Shown in pieces: positions 13,866 through 20,934 of a DNA stretch of 21,529 nucleotides. Each line of letters starts with the position of its first letter. Positions within the stretch are counted from its first letter, which is position 1. The stretch is from the NCBI GenBank assembly GCA_964244955.1, contig CAXTKQ010000064.1, positions 1 through 21,529 on the forward strand, given 5' to 3'. The position numbers were made by a program, and so were the translations under genes. The DNA comes from Mucilaginibacter_A sp964244955 (lineage in GTDB: Bacteria > Bacteroidota > Bacteroidia > Sphingobacteriales > Sphingobacteriaceae). The notes beneath the pieces are model-generated. The model was given only the letters and a program-made list of their open reading frames with translations, was not told the origin of the DNA and did no database searches.

Positions 13866-14297
13866 TTACAGTTTAAAAGCTTGCCGGCCCAGCAATTTCC
13901 AGTTGCCTTTTTCTTTCACCCAAACCAGCATTACACCGATGTTTACGTTTCCCGGTTTTCCGCCGTCGTTGGTTTGTGCCGAAAGTTTGTGCCGAACGAT
14001 GGCAGTTTTATCTTTGATAACAATGGTTTGCTCGGTTAAATCCATCGTTACAAAATCTGATTGCCCGCTTACGATGGCATCTACAAAAGCAGCTTTATCC
14101 TGTACTTTTCCACTGGAATGACCGTAACTCAATGCATCGGAACTGATATTTTCTAATGCCGTTTTGTTACCATCAATCATTGCTTTCTTTAATGTTTCCA
14201 CCGCAGCGGCAACCTGCTTTTCTTCTTTGCTTTGTGCTTTTACAGAAATGGAGAAAACACTTAGAAATAGTAAAATCAGGCCCACTGTTTTTTGCAT
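13866..14297 (-). CDS. Exported NTF2-like (DUF4440/SnoaL-type) protein
   Basis: 143 aa from the ATG at 14295-14297; the frame stays open upstream into the end of ccmF but without a convincing start. The signal peptide is MQKTVGLILLFLSVFSISVK with cleavage after KA. The mature part (EEKQVAAAVETLKKAMIDGN, then ALENISSDALSYGHSSG, IVSG, IVRHKLSAQT, GVMLVWVKEKGNWKLLGRQ) is the NTF2 fold seen in DUF4440 proteins. It acts in the periplasm or outside. No catalytic residues are evident. The gap to ccmF upstream is almost filled by a 12-mer copy. Confidence 0.88.
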   Translation of the reverse strand: MQKTVGLILLFLSVFSISVKAQSKEEKQVAAAVETLKKAMIDGNKTALENISSDALSYGHSSGKVQDKAAFVDAIVSGQSDFVTMDLTEQTIVIKDKTAIVRHKLSAQTNDGGKPGNVNIGVMLVWVKEKGNWKLLGRQAFKL

Positions 14298-14311
14298 GGT
14301 AAAAGAAGTAT
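14298..14311 (+). repeat. Dispersed 12-mer copy (one mismatch) between ccmF stop and the next start
   Basis: GGTAAAAGAAGTAT directly abuts the ATG of the NTF2-like gene (14297) and nearly fills the 20-base gap. Confidence 0.8.
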
Positions 14312-14317
14312 TGCCGT

Positions 14318-16780
14318 TTAAGCAGTTTTCAATTCTTTGTTTCTGCGGAAGATAGAAAGCAAAAAGCCAATTACCATAATAATTGTGCCCGACCAAAAGA
14401 AATTGATGGAAGGAAACTCGATCGCTTTTATCACGATATATGGTTTTTCGCCTTCGGGTTTTACATAAGTGGTAATTTCCAGTTTGCCTTTTTCGGGCAA
14501 AATGTTAGAAAAGCGCACTTTCAAATCGGCACTGTCTACCTTTTTACTAAAATCAAACTTGTTGCCGCCTTTGATCATAAAAACCGGTTCTGTGGTAAAT
14601 ATTTTGCCATTGCTTTGCACTTCCAACTGTGCACCAACAGAAACATCGTTTTTAGCCAGCGGAATGTCGCGCACTTTGGCGTCTTTGTTCAAAGCTTTTA
14701 AAATGATCAAACCGGCGCGGTAACGAATGGTATCGCCGATGTTCATTTCGTGGGCAACCGGTTTGGCGTATTCTTTATCTTCGTTGGCTTCGGTGTGGCC
14801 TTCGTTTTCGGCGGTCTGGTCGTCCTGAAATTTCATCGGCCAGGCAATGCTCACGTAAGAATACATATCTTTAAAAACATAGTGGCGTGTGTCCGGCGAA
14901 GAAACCAAACCCATTTTACGGTTGGCCTGCGCGTTGGGCAGCAAGTTGAAATTTTCGATTACTTTACCGGTTTTATCATCAATACGTTTGTAATTAACTT
15001 TAAAATAATGGTTTGGCCCGTTTAAAGAATCGCCGACATAAGTTGCCGTGTAAGGGCCGATTTTAGTTGGCGTATTAAAATCCAAACGTAGGTTTTCGCG
15101 CGAATTTCCAACCTTTTCAAATTCAGTCCCGAAACCAACGCCACTGTTGTTGATGGTAATAACGCGACTCGTTCCCGTAGAAATAACGGCGCCAACCAAC
15201 AACAAAGCAAAACCGATATGCGCCACTGCCGAACCAACCAGCTTTGTTTTGCCTTTAAAAATATCGGCCAGGTATTTGGTATTGGCCAGCACGGCATAAA
15301 CCGAGCCGAAAATAACCAGCATATAAACCAAATGGGTGTGGTAAAGGCCGGACAAAACGATAATAACGGCACTGATTAAAGCCGCAAAAAACAGGTAAAC
15401 CAAAGAACGGATCAGGAAAGTAGTTGCATCCGAACGTTTGTATTTCAAAAATTGCGCGAAACCCATCAGCAGCGTAATTACGACCGCAAAGGAAGATTGC
15501 ACAATATTGTACAACCTTACCGGTTCCGTTGGCGGTGCAGTTTTTGTTCCGAAAACAGCATTCCAAACCGGAATTGAAGTAACAATAACCAATTGCAAAC
15601 AAGACAAAGCCAGGAAAACGGCGCCTACAAACATCCAAAATTCGCGCGAGTAGGTTTCTTCATCTTTTTTGGTGATTGGAAGTTCTTTCCAACGGGTAAC
15701 AAGCAGCCAAACTGAAATTGCGATAAAAGCAAACAGGAAAACCAACAATTGCCAGGTCATGCCCAAGTCGGTAAAAGCGTGGACAGATGTACTGCCCAAA
15801 ATGCCGCTTCGCGTTAAAAAAGAAGCATATATAACCAGAATGAAACTGATAATCACCAGGAATGCTGCTGTGAAATAAGAATGGCCGGTATTTTTATAAA
15901 CGATTAAAACGTGCAGACCTCCAATCAAAGTTAACCAGGGGATAAAAGAAGCATTTTCCACTGGGTCCCAAGCCCAAAAGCCACCAAAGTTTAAGGATTC
16001 ATAAGCCCAAAAGGAACCCATAATGATACCTGTTCCCAAAACCATCACCGCAAAAAGCGAGTAGGAAATAGCAGGCTTGATCCATTCTTTATACCGGCGC
16101 TGCCATAAACCGGCAATCGCGTAAGCAAAAGGAACCACCATCGAAGCAAAACCTAAAAACAACGTTGGCGGATGGATCACCATCCAATAGTTTTGCAGCA
16201 AAGGGTTTAACCCGTTTCCGTCTTTTATGTAGTTTAAATAATCCGGCCGACTAAAAACCGGACCTTCAATCGCGTTACGCAGTAAAATAAATGGCGAACT
16301 GCCTACGCGGGTACCGAACAATTCTACGCCAATCAGCATCGAAGCCAAAAACACCTGCGACAAAGCCACAATGGTCATCACGGGGTTTTCCCAAGATTTC
16401 GCTTTCCAGATCAGGATGTTTCCCAGCACGGCCTGCCAAAATCCCCAAAGCCAAAAACTGCCTTCCTGCCCATCCCAGTAACTGGAAATGATATAGTAGA
16501 CCGGCAGCGTACGCGAAGAATGCGCCCAAGCGTAATGGTACTCGAACAGGTTGGTGTAAATGATGTAAAACAAACAGGCACCAATACCAACAACCGAAAA
16601 TGTGTTGATAAAATAGCCGTAACGAGCCAGCTTTCTCCAGGAGTTATCGAGCTGGTTTTTATTTACCGTAGCGAAGTAATAACTAACTGCTGAAAAAAGT
16701 GCCGAGCCGAATGCCAGAATGATAAAAAACTGGCCGAGCTGCCCCGGCAAAAGGTGCTCTCCTTTATATTGAATATCCAT
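14318..16780 (-). CDS. ccmF: Cytochrome c maturation protein CcmF (heme lyase subunit)
   Basis: 820 aa, longer than the ~650 aa of Escherichia coli CcmF. It has many membrane helices, SYWDGQEGSFWLWGFWQ near residue 94, the WMVIHPPTLFLGFA segment with a heme-ligand His, and the tryptophan-rich WWD heme motif FWAWDPVENASFIPW (about 268-282). YASFLTRSGILG follows the pattern of the family. A large soluble domain near 560-790 precedes the last helix. It attaches heme to apocytochrome c in the periplasm with CcmE as donor. It starts 9 bases after ccmE. Two repeat-like sequences inside it (15941-15954 exact; 15817-15827 with one extra A) fall on ASFIP/ASFLT codons. Confidence 0.95.
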   Translation of the reverse strand: MDIQYKGEHLLPGQLGQFFIILAFGSALFSAVSYYFATVNKNQLDNSWRKLARYGYFINTFSVVGIGACLFYIIYTNLFEYHYAWAHSSRTLPVYYIISSYWDGQEGSFWLWGFWQAVLGNILIWKAKSWENPVMTIVALSQVFLASMLIGVELFGTRVGSSPFILLRNAIEGPVFSRPDYLNYIKDGNGLNPLLQNYWMVIHPPTLFLGFASMVVPFAYAIAGLWQRRYKEWIKPAISYSLFAVMVLGTGIIMGSFWAYESLNFGGFWAWDPVENASFIPWLTLIGGLHVLIVYKNTGHSYFTAAFLVIISFILVIYASFLTRSGILGSTSVHAFTDLGMTWQLLVFLFAFIAISVWLLVTRWKELPITKKDEETYSREFWMFVGAVFLALSCLQLVIVTSIPVWNAVFGTKTAPPTEPVRLYNIVQSSFAVVITLLMGFAQFLKYKRSDATTFLIRSLVYLFFAALISAVIIVLSGLYHTHLVYMLVIFGSVYAVLANTKYLADIFKGKTKLVGSAVAHIGFALLLVGAVISTGTSRVITINNSGVGFGTEFEKVGNSRENLRLDFNTPTKIGPYTATYVGDSLNGPNHYFKVNYKRIDDKTGKVIENFNLLPNAQANRKMGLVSSPDTRHYVFKDMYSYVSIAWPMKFQDDQTAENEGHTEANEDKEYAKPVAHEMNIGDTIRYRAGLIILKALNKDAKVRDIPLAKNDVSVGAQLEVQSNGKIFTTEPVFMIKGGNKFDFSKKVDSADLKVRFSNILPEKGKLEITTYVKPEGEKPYIVIKAIEFPSINFFWSGTIIMVIGFLLSIFRRNKELKTA
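15941..15954 (+). repeat. Dispersed 12-mer copy inside ccmF
   Basis: GATAAAAGAAGCAT, exact core, coding on the opposite strand for NASFIP of the conserved WWD region. Protein conservation may partly explain it. Confidence 0.65.
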
Positions 16781-16789
16781 TAAAGAAAT

Positions 16790-17203
16790 TTAAATTGAAG
16801 CTTGTTTGGTTGCGTTTGCCTCGGTAACTTCCACTTTGTCCTGTGTATATTTGGAAGGGCATTTCATCAGGATTTTTGAGGCGTGAAACTCGTTGCCCAC
16901 CATTTGCCCGGTCAGCACAATTTGTTCCGATCGTTCAAAATCCTGCGGTTTGGTGCCGGTGAACACAATTTTGCATTCTTCGCCTTTGTTGTCTTTCATA
17001 AAGAAAGAAAAATAGTTGGCATCTTTTTTAGCGTCGTAAATCAATTGTTTGTCTTTATTGAGATGGCCGACTACGTGCAACTCACTATGGGTTGTTTTAG
17101 CTTCGTTAAAAGAACCGTAAGTACTCGTATCTGCATAAGTACTAATGATGATACAGATAGCAACGGCAATAATGACGATACCTAATATTGAACTTTTTTT
17201 CAT
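16790..17203 (-). CDS. ccmE: Cytochrome c maturation protein CcmE, Cys-type heme chaperone
   Basis: 137 aa from the ATG at 17201-17203 (an upstream extension to 17248 lacks conservation). It has an N-terminal membrane anchor (about 5-22) and a periplasmic OB-fold (ELHVVGHL, FSFFMKD, CKIVFTGTKPQDFERSEQIVL, GNEFHASKILMKC). The heme-carrying motif, HxxxY in most bacteria, is CPSKY here (C115, Y119). That is the CxxxY variant known from some bacteria and archaea, where heme is attached to Cys. It hands heme to CcmF, encoded 9 bases downstream. Confidence 0.9.
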   Translation of the reverse strand: MKKSSILGIVIIAVAICIIISTYADTSTYGSFNEAKTTHSELHVVGHLNKDKQLIYDAKKDANYFSFFMKDNKGEECKIVFTGTKPQDFERSEQIVLTGQMVGNEFHASKILMKCPSKYTQDKVEVTEANATKQASI

Positions 17204-17232
17204 CTGAAGAATCCTTGGTTTTAATAAGCATA

Positions 17233-17240
17233 CAAAAATA
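17233..17240 (-). promoter_or_regulatory. -7 promoter element of ccmE-ccmF
   Basis: TATTTTTG on the minus strand fits TAnnTTTG exactly, 30 bases before the ccmE ATG. It lies downstream of the repeat-pair terminator, so ccmE-ccmF may be transcribed on their own. Confidence 0.45.
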
Positions 17241-17302
17241 CAAAACAAAGTCCGTAATCTTTTTTTTAGGGTTTCTATCTCATATTTAGAATCGTTCTAA
17301 AC

Positions 17303-17345
17303 AAAAAGAAGCATTTTCCATAAATTGGAGGATGCTTCTTTTATC
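17303..17345 (-). terminator. Intrinsic terminator built from a head-to-head pair of the dispersed 12-mer
   Basis: AAAAGAAGCATTTTCC pairs with GGAGGATGCTTCTTTT allowing G-U pairs, 16 bp around a 7-base loop (17317-17331 region). On the minus strand a T-rich tail (TTTTTGTTT) follows. It lies 89 bases after the stop of the exported-protein gene (17434). Confidence 0.85.
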
Positions 17346-17433
17346 GGATAAAAATATCAGTTTAGAAAATCACGACTCTTAGCTCAGAGATATTATACGC
17401 TCATACAATCTGCAATCCTAAGTAAAATATTAA

Positions 17434-18099
17434 CTATTCAACTTTAAATACAAAAAGCTGTTTCCTATCAATACTTACATCTACAAAACCCTGCTCTCCA
17501 CCGCGGGCCGAAGCAGGAATTGATAAATAAACATCCTTATTACAATCAGCCAAATCGAACGTGAAAAAATATTTGGCGTAATTAAATAATACCTTATTAG
17601 GACAATTATTTACTTGACCGCTTGGTGCAGCAATAGAAAAAATGCCCTTATCTTTCGGTACAAAACCAACTTTAACAAAGTAAAAATTACTGTTACAATC
17701 AGTTTGAGTTTCTACAATATTGTAGAATAAAGGTTTAGTAAAGCTGGTGTTATTAACATTACCAGTAACTATTGCCGAACAAAAAATATCCCCTTGATTA
17801 AAAGACATTGGGTAACGTTTATAATAATTAAAATACAAGTGTAAATTAGTGGTATCCGTAGTAACTTTACTATTACTTATTCGGTCAAAAAGCTTTTTAT
17901 CATTTGTTTTAAACTGTAACCAAATAGTATCATTTATAGCGTAAGTTTTTTTGTAAGGTGTCAAAGTGAATTTTTCAGCAAAATCATAGGTAGGTTTTGG
18001 GGTTGGAATATCATCCCTGTTACACTTCTGCAAACTCATCGTTAAAATAGCAGTACAAATAGAAATTAGCGTTATAAAGTATCGATTTTTCGTAAGCAT
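17434..18099 (-). CDS. Unknown exported or lipid-anchored protein
   Basis: 221 aa from the ATG at 18097-18099; the frame reaches further up only into the hairpin before it. A hydrophobic N-terminus (YFITLISICTAILTMSLQKC) is followed by NRDDIPTPKP, as in Bacteroidota lipoproteins. However, the residues before the Cys (LQK) do not fit a lipobox, so anchoring is uncertain. The rest looks like beta-strand-rich, with TLTPYKKTYAINDTIWLQFKT resembling the start of Ig-like domains in Sphingobacteriaceae lipoproteins, and four more Cys. No function is recognised. It looks AT-rich and is bracketed by two near-identical repeat-pair terminators, so it is probably a late insertion. Confidence 0.8.
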   Translation of the reverse strand: MLTKNRYFITLISICTAILTMSLQKCNRDDIPTPKPTYDFAEKFTLTPYKKTYAINDTIWLQFKTNDKKLFDRISNSKVTTDTTNLHLYFNYYKRYPMSFNQGDIFCSAIVTGNVNNTSFTKPLFYNIVETQTDCNSNFYFVKVGFVPKDKGIFSIAAPSGQVNNCPNKVLFNYAKYFFTFDLADCNKDVYLSIPASARGGEQGFVDVSIDRKQLFVFKVE

Positions 18100-18124
18100 G
18101 ATCTTGGATACATTTGCTCTAAAC

Positions 18125-18168
18125 AAAAAGAAGCATTTTCCATAGAAATAGAAAATGCTTCTTTTACC
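18125..18168 (-). terminator. Intrinsic terminator built from a head-to-head pair of the dispersed 12-mer (second)
   Basis: AAAAGAAGCATTTTC (18126-18140) and GAAAATGCTTCTTTT (18151-18165) are perfectly complementary, 15 bp with a 10-base loop, followed on minus by TTTTTGTTTAG. It lies 17 bases after the glutamate dehydrogenase stop. Its left arm and tail are identical to those at 17296-17322 over 27 bases. Confidence 0.92.
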
Positions 18169-18184
18169 GCATAAAAATTAGTGC

Positions 18185-19621
18185 TTATGGCCAGATGCCC
18201 AGGTTTTTGTAGGAAACCGCAATCTTATTGATGGCAACCACAAAAGCAGCAGTCCTTAACGTATCAATTTTTGGTGTTTGTACAAAAGTTTCGCGGATTT
18301 CGTGGTACGAACGAATCATGGTATCTTCCAATCCGGAGTTTACCAGTTCCAGTTCTGATGCTCCTTTTACAATGGTAGAACGCTGCATGGGTGTTAAGGC
18401 CACGCCTGTAATCCCTTCTACCATATTTACTAAGTTCATGTTGGCGGTTTCTTCAAAACGACGGTTGATACGGCCAAAAGAAACGTGAGACAGGTTTTTT
18501 AACCATTCAAAGTAAGAAACCGTTACACCGCCAGCATTGGCGTACATATCCGGGATGATGATGCCGCCACGTTCTGTAAAAATAGCTTCCGCCTCCGGTG
18601 TGGTTGGGCCATTGGCTCCTTCGGTAATAATTTTTGCCTGGATACGGCGGATATTGTCTACTGTAATTTGGTTTTCCAAAGCTGCCGGAACCAAAATATC
18701 GCAGGGCTGCTCCAAGCCTTCCATTGAGTTTTTAAACTCTTTGGTGGCCAAAGGATAGCCTAAAATAGATCCTGTTGCTTTTCTATGTTCAAAAACAGTA
18801 TTTACGTCTAGGCCGTCTTCGTTGTAAATTGCGCCTTCGTATTCGCAAATGCCAACGATCAATGCACCAAATTCTGCCAAAAACTTAGCCGAATAAAAGC
18901 CAACGTTTCCAAGCCCTTGTACAATTACGCGTTTGCCTGAGATGCCCGGCAGCAAACCGATTTTTTTCATGTCTTCGGCCACACTTACACATTCGCGTGT
19001 GGCAATCGCAACGCCGCGGCCGGTAGCTTCGCGCCTTCCGGCAATGCCGTGCAAAGCAATTGGTTTTCCGGTAACGCAACCCAAAGCGTCGCCCTGGCCC
19101 GGGTTCATAGTGGCGTAAGTATCTGCAATCCAGCTCATTTCGCGTTCTCCGGAACCATAATCCGGTGCCGGGACATCAATACTGGGGCCAATGAAATTCT
19201 TTTTGATCAACTCTACCGTATAGCGGCGGGTGATGTTCTCCAGCTCCTGCTCGGTATAATTTTTTGGGTTGATTTTGATGCCGCCTTTTGCGCCACCAAA
19301 CGGTACGTTTACGATCGCACATTTATAAGTCATCAAAGCGGCCAAAGCCATCACTTCGTCTTCGTTCACCATTTCGCTGTAGCGGATACCGCCTTTAGTT
19401 GGCGATTGGTGGTGCGAATGTTCTACGCGCCAGGCATCAATTACTTCAAACCCTTTGCCTTTGCGGATGGGGAAACGGAAACGGAAAACGCTGTTACAGG
19501 ATTTTATTTGGTCCAGCAAACCGGCATCGTGGTTGGTAAACTGGGCTGCGTGATCAAAAAACTGACAAACATCAGCAAAAAAGTGGTTCTCCACTTCGGA
19601 GAGAACAAGTGAATTACTCAT
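18185..19621 (-). CDS. Glu/Leu/Phe/Val dehydrogenase, probably glutamate dehydrogenase
   Basis: 478 aa. The dehydrogenase signature VPFGGAKGGIKINP carries catalytic Lys K112. SPTKGGIRY has substrate-binding K76, DVPAPDYGSGEREMSW follows, and the NAD(P)-binding domain begins at IVQGLGNVG. It interconverts glutamate and 2-oxoglutarate plus ammonia in the cytoplasm; the subgroup is broad, so coenzyme is not assigned. It lies within the cytochrome c maturation genes, 139 bases after ccmD, with its own likely promoter and a strong terminator, so it is probably a separate unit. Confidence 0.93.
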   Translation of the reverse strand: MSNSLVLSEVENHFFADVCQFFDHAAQFTNHDAGLLDQIKSCNSVFRFRFPIRKGKGFEVIDAWRVEHSHHQSPTKGGIRYSEMVNEDEVMALAALMTYKCAIVNVPFGGAKGGIKINPKNYTEQELENITRRYTVELIKKNFIGPSIDVPAPDYGSGEREMSWIADTYATMNPGQGDALGCVTGKPIALHGIAGRREATGRGVAIATRECVSVAEDMKKIGLLPGISGKRVIVQGLGNVGFYSAKFLAEFGALIVGICEYEGAIYNEDGLDVNTVFEHRKATGSILGYPLATKEFKNSMEGLEQPCDILVPAALENQITVDNIRRIQAKIITEGANGPTTPEAEAIFTERGGIIIPDMYANAGGVTVSYFEWLKNLSHVSFGRINRRFEETANMNLVNMVEGITGVALTPMQRSTIVKGASELELVNSGLEDTMIRSYHEIRETFVQTPKIDTLRTAAFVVAINKIAVSYKNLGIWP

Positions 19622-19661
19622 AATAAATATTGTTACGTTAACTGGTTTTATAAAAGGTATG

Positions 19662-19694
19662 CAAAGCTGAATGAAATTATTTCAATTACACAAA
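19662..19694 (-). promoter_or_regulatory. Promoter of the glutamate dehydrogenase gene
   Basis: On the minus strand TTTG (19694-19691) is followed after 21 bases by CAGCTTTG (19669-19662). These match the Bacteroidota -33 TTTG and seven of eight positions of -7 TAnnTTTG at standard spacing. The ATG is about 40 bases downstream. Confidence 0.5.
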
Positions 19695-19760
19695 TTCTTT
19701 AATAGCCAGCGTATACGTTTCGTCATTCAGTATGGTTAATGGTTTGCTGTTTTTAAGGGG

Positions 19761-19973
19761 TTAATTTTCGCGTTCGATTTTTTTTAAACGGCGATCAATG
19801 GTGAAAAGATAAATGGCCAGGCCGATAAAAACGATCACGATAGTGGCAATTACCACATAAATTTTCCCCGAACTACGCATCTGGTCGGCCATTTCTACAT
19901 TAGTAGTTTGCTGTGCGAACGAAAAAAAGGCCGATAAAAACAGCATTAAAAACGACAACAATATTTTTTTCAT
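19761..19973 (-). CDS. ccmD: CcmD-like small membrane protein
   Basis: 70 aa. A signal-peptide-like hydrophobic N-terminus (MKKILLSFLMLFLSAFFSFA) is followed by QQTTNVEMADQMRSSGKIY, a membrane helix (VVIATIVIVFIGLAIYLF) and a basic tail (DRRLKKIEREN). The helix-plus-basic-tail form and its place 10 bases after ccmC are those of CcmD, which helps release holo-CcmE from the CcmABC complex. It is longer at the N-terminus than proteobacterial CcmD. Confidence 0.82.
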   Translation of the reverse strand: MKKILLSFLMLFLSAFFSFAQQTTNVEMADQMRSSGKIYVVIATIVIVFIGLAIYLFTIDRRLKKIEREN

Positions 19974-19983
19974 CGGGAGAGAT

Positions 19984-20655
19984 TTAGATAGTATTTCTTT
20001 TGTTTTCGATCAGGCGGATGCGGTAACGCAAAGTTGCAATCCAAACGGCAATCAACGGCCAGGCAATAAAAGCCGGATAAAGTACTACGCGCATCCTGCT
20101 ATCTAAGTCATATTTGCCAAAAGCAGGGTTTCCGCCGTTTCCGGGATGGAGCGAATCGGTTAAACGCGGCAAAATAAAGATCAGCACGATCATGATCGGA
20201 AAGGCAAAAATATTGTACACAGCGGAGATTTTAGCACGCTTTTGTTCTTCATCAATCGAATTCCGCAACACTAAATAAGCGCAATAAAGTAAAAACGCAA
20301 TGGCGGCACTGTTTTGCTTTGGGTCGTTGCTCCAATATTCGCCCCAGGTATATTTTGCCCAGATCATGCCGGTTACCAACCCAAATATAAAAAACACAAC
20401 ACCGGTGTTTACACATTCAACCGCAATTAAATCGTACGCTTCTTGCCCGGTTCTTAAATATTTGATACTGTACCAAACCGATATGCTGAAAATAACCAGC
20501 ATCGCCATCCACATCGGCACGTGAAAATAAAGGTTGCGAATGGTTTCGTGCAAAATTGGCAGCGTAGGGACATGGAACGTTAAACCGGCAACCAGCGTGT
20601 AAATAATGGTAACAACAGCCAGCACTTTCCACCAGCTTTGATAAATAAATTTCAT
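19984..20655 (-). CDS. ccmC: Cytochrome c maturation protein CcmC (heme delivery)
   Basis: 223 aa with six membrane helices. The WWD-type segment is WAKYTWGEYWSNDPKQ in place of the classical WGTYWVWDARLTS, followed by FLLYCAYLVLRNSID. Conserved His are in the loops after helices 1 and 5 (FHVPMWMAML; DSLHPGNGGNPAF). It loads heme onto CcmE in the periplasm. It begins the minus-strand unit ccmC-ccmD, which is separated from ccmE-ccmF by two unrelated genes. ccmA and ccmB are not in the window. Confidence 0.92.
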   Translation of the reverse strand: MKFIYQSWWKVLAVVTIIYTLVAGLTFHVPTLPILHETIRNLYFHVPMWMAMLVIFSISVWYSIKYLRTGQEAYDLIAVECVNTGVVFFIFGLVTGMIWAKYTWGEYWSNDPKQNSAAIAFLLYCAYLVLRNSIDEEQKRAKISAVYNIFAFPIMIVLIFILPRLTDSLHPGNGGNPAFGKYDLDSRMRVVLYPAFIAWPLIAVWIATLRYRIRLIENKRNTI

Positions 20656-20671
20656 TTTAAAAATTGTTGCG

Positions 20672-20679
20672 CAAAGGTA
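20672..20679 (-). promoter_or_regulatory. -7 promoter element of ccmC-ccmD
   Basis: TACCTTTG on the minus strand fits TAnnTTTG exactly and lies 16 bases before the ccmC ATG, giving a short leader. The -33 region is weak (TTTA at 17-base spacing). Confidence 0.5.
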
Positions 20680-20733
20680 GCACTTATCCGCATTTCTAAA
20701 TAATTTACTATTTTACGTGCCTTAATTTTGACT

Positions 20734-20747
20734 GGTAAAAGAAGCAT
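20734..20747 (+). repeat. Dispersed 12-mer copy, intergenic
   Basis: GGTAAAAGAAGCAT, exact core, between the divergent ccmC and glycosyltransferase genes. The rest of this 279-base gap is very AT-rich and shows no other clear signal. Confidence 0.9.
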
Positions 20748-20934
20748 TACTGTTTTTAGCGGCAATAAATTATGCACATCGCAAACCAAATAAAATAATA
20801 TAGTGTTAGCAATTACAAAAAAACAAAGCTTGTGCTTTACAAATTATCAACATTTTATTTAAAGTATGGCTTTTGATTAAAATAATTAATTACTAAAAGA
20901 TAATTTAGCCGATAATTTGAACCAATAATTTTAC

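Noticed and set aside
15814..15827. Repeat-like TTAAAAAAGAAGCAT in ccmF
   Set aside because: It has an extra A and encodes the conserved ASFLTRSG of CcmF, so protein constraint explains it; not counted as a copy.
19049..19612. Open frame of 187 codons on the plus strand opposite glutamate dehydrogenase
   Set aside because: It lies wholly within a well-supported dehydrogenase gene and its product has no recognisable pattern.
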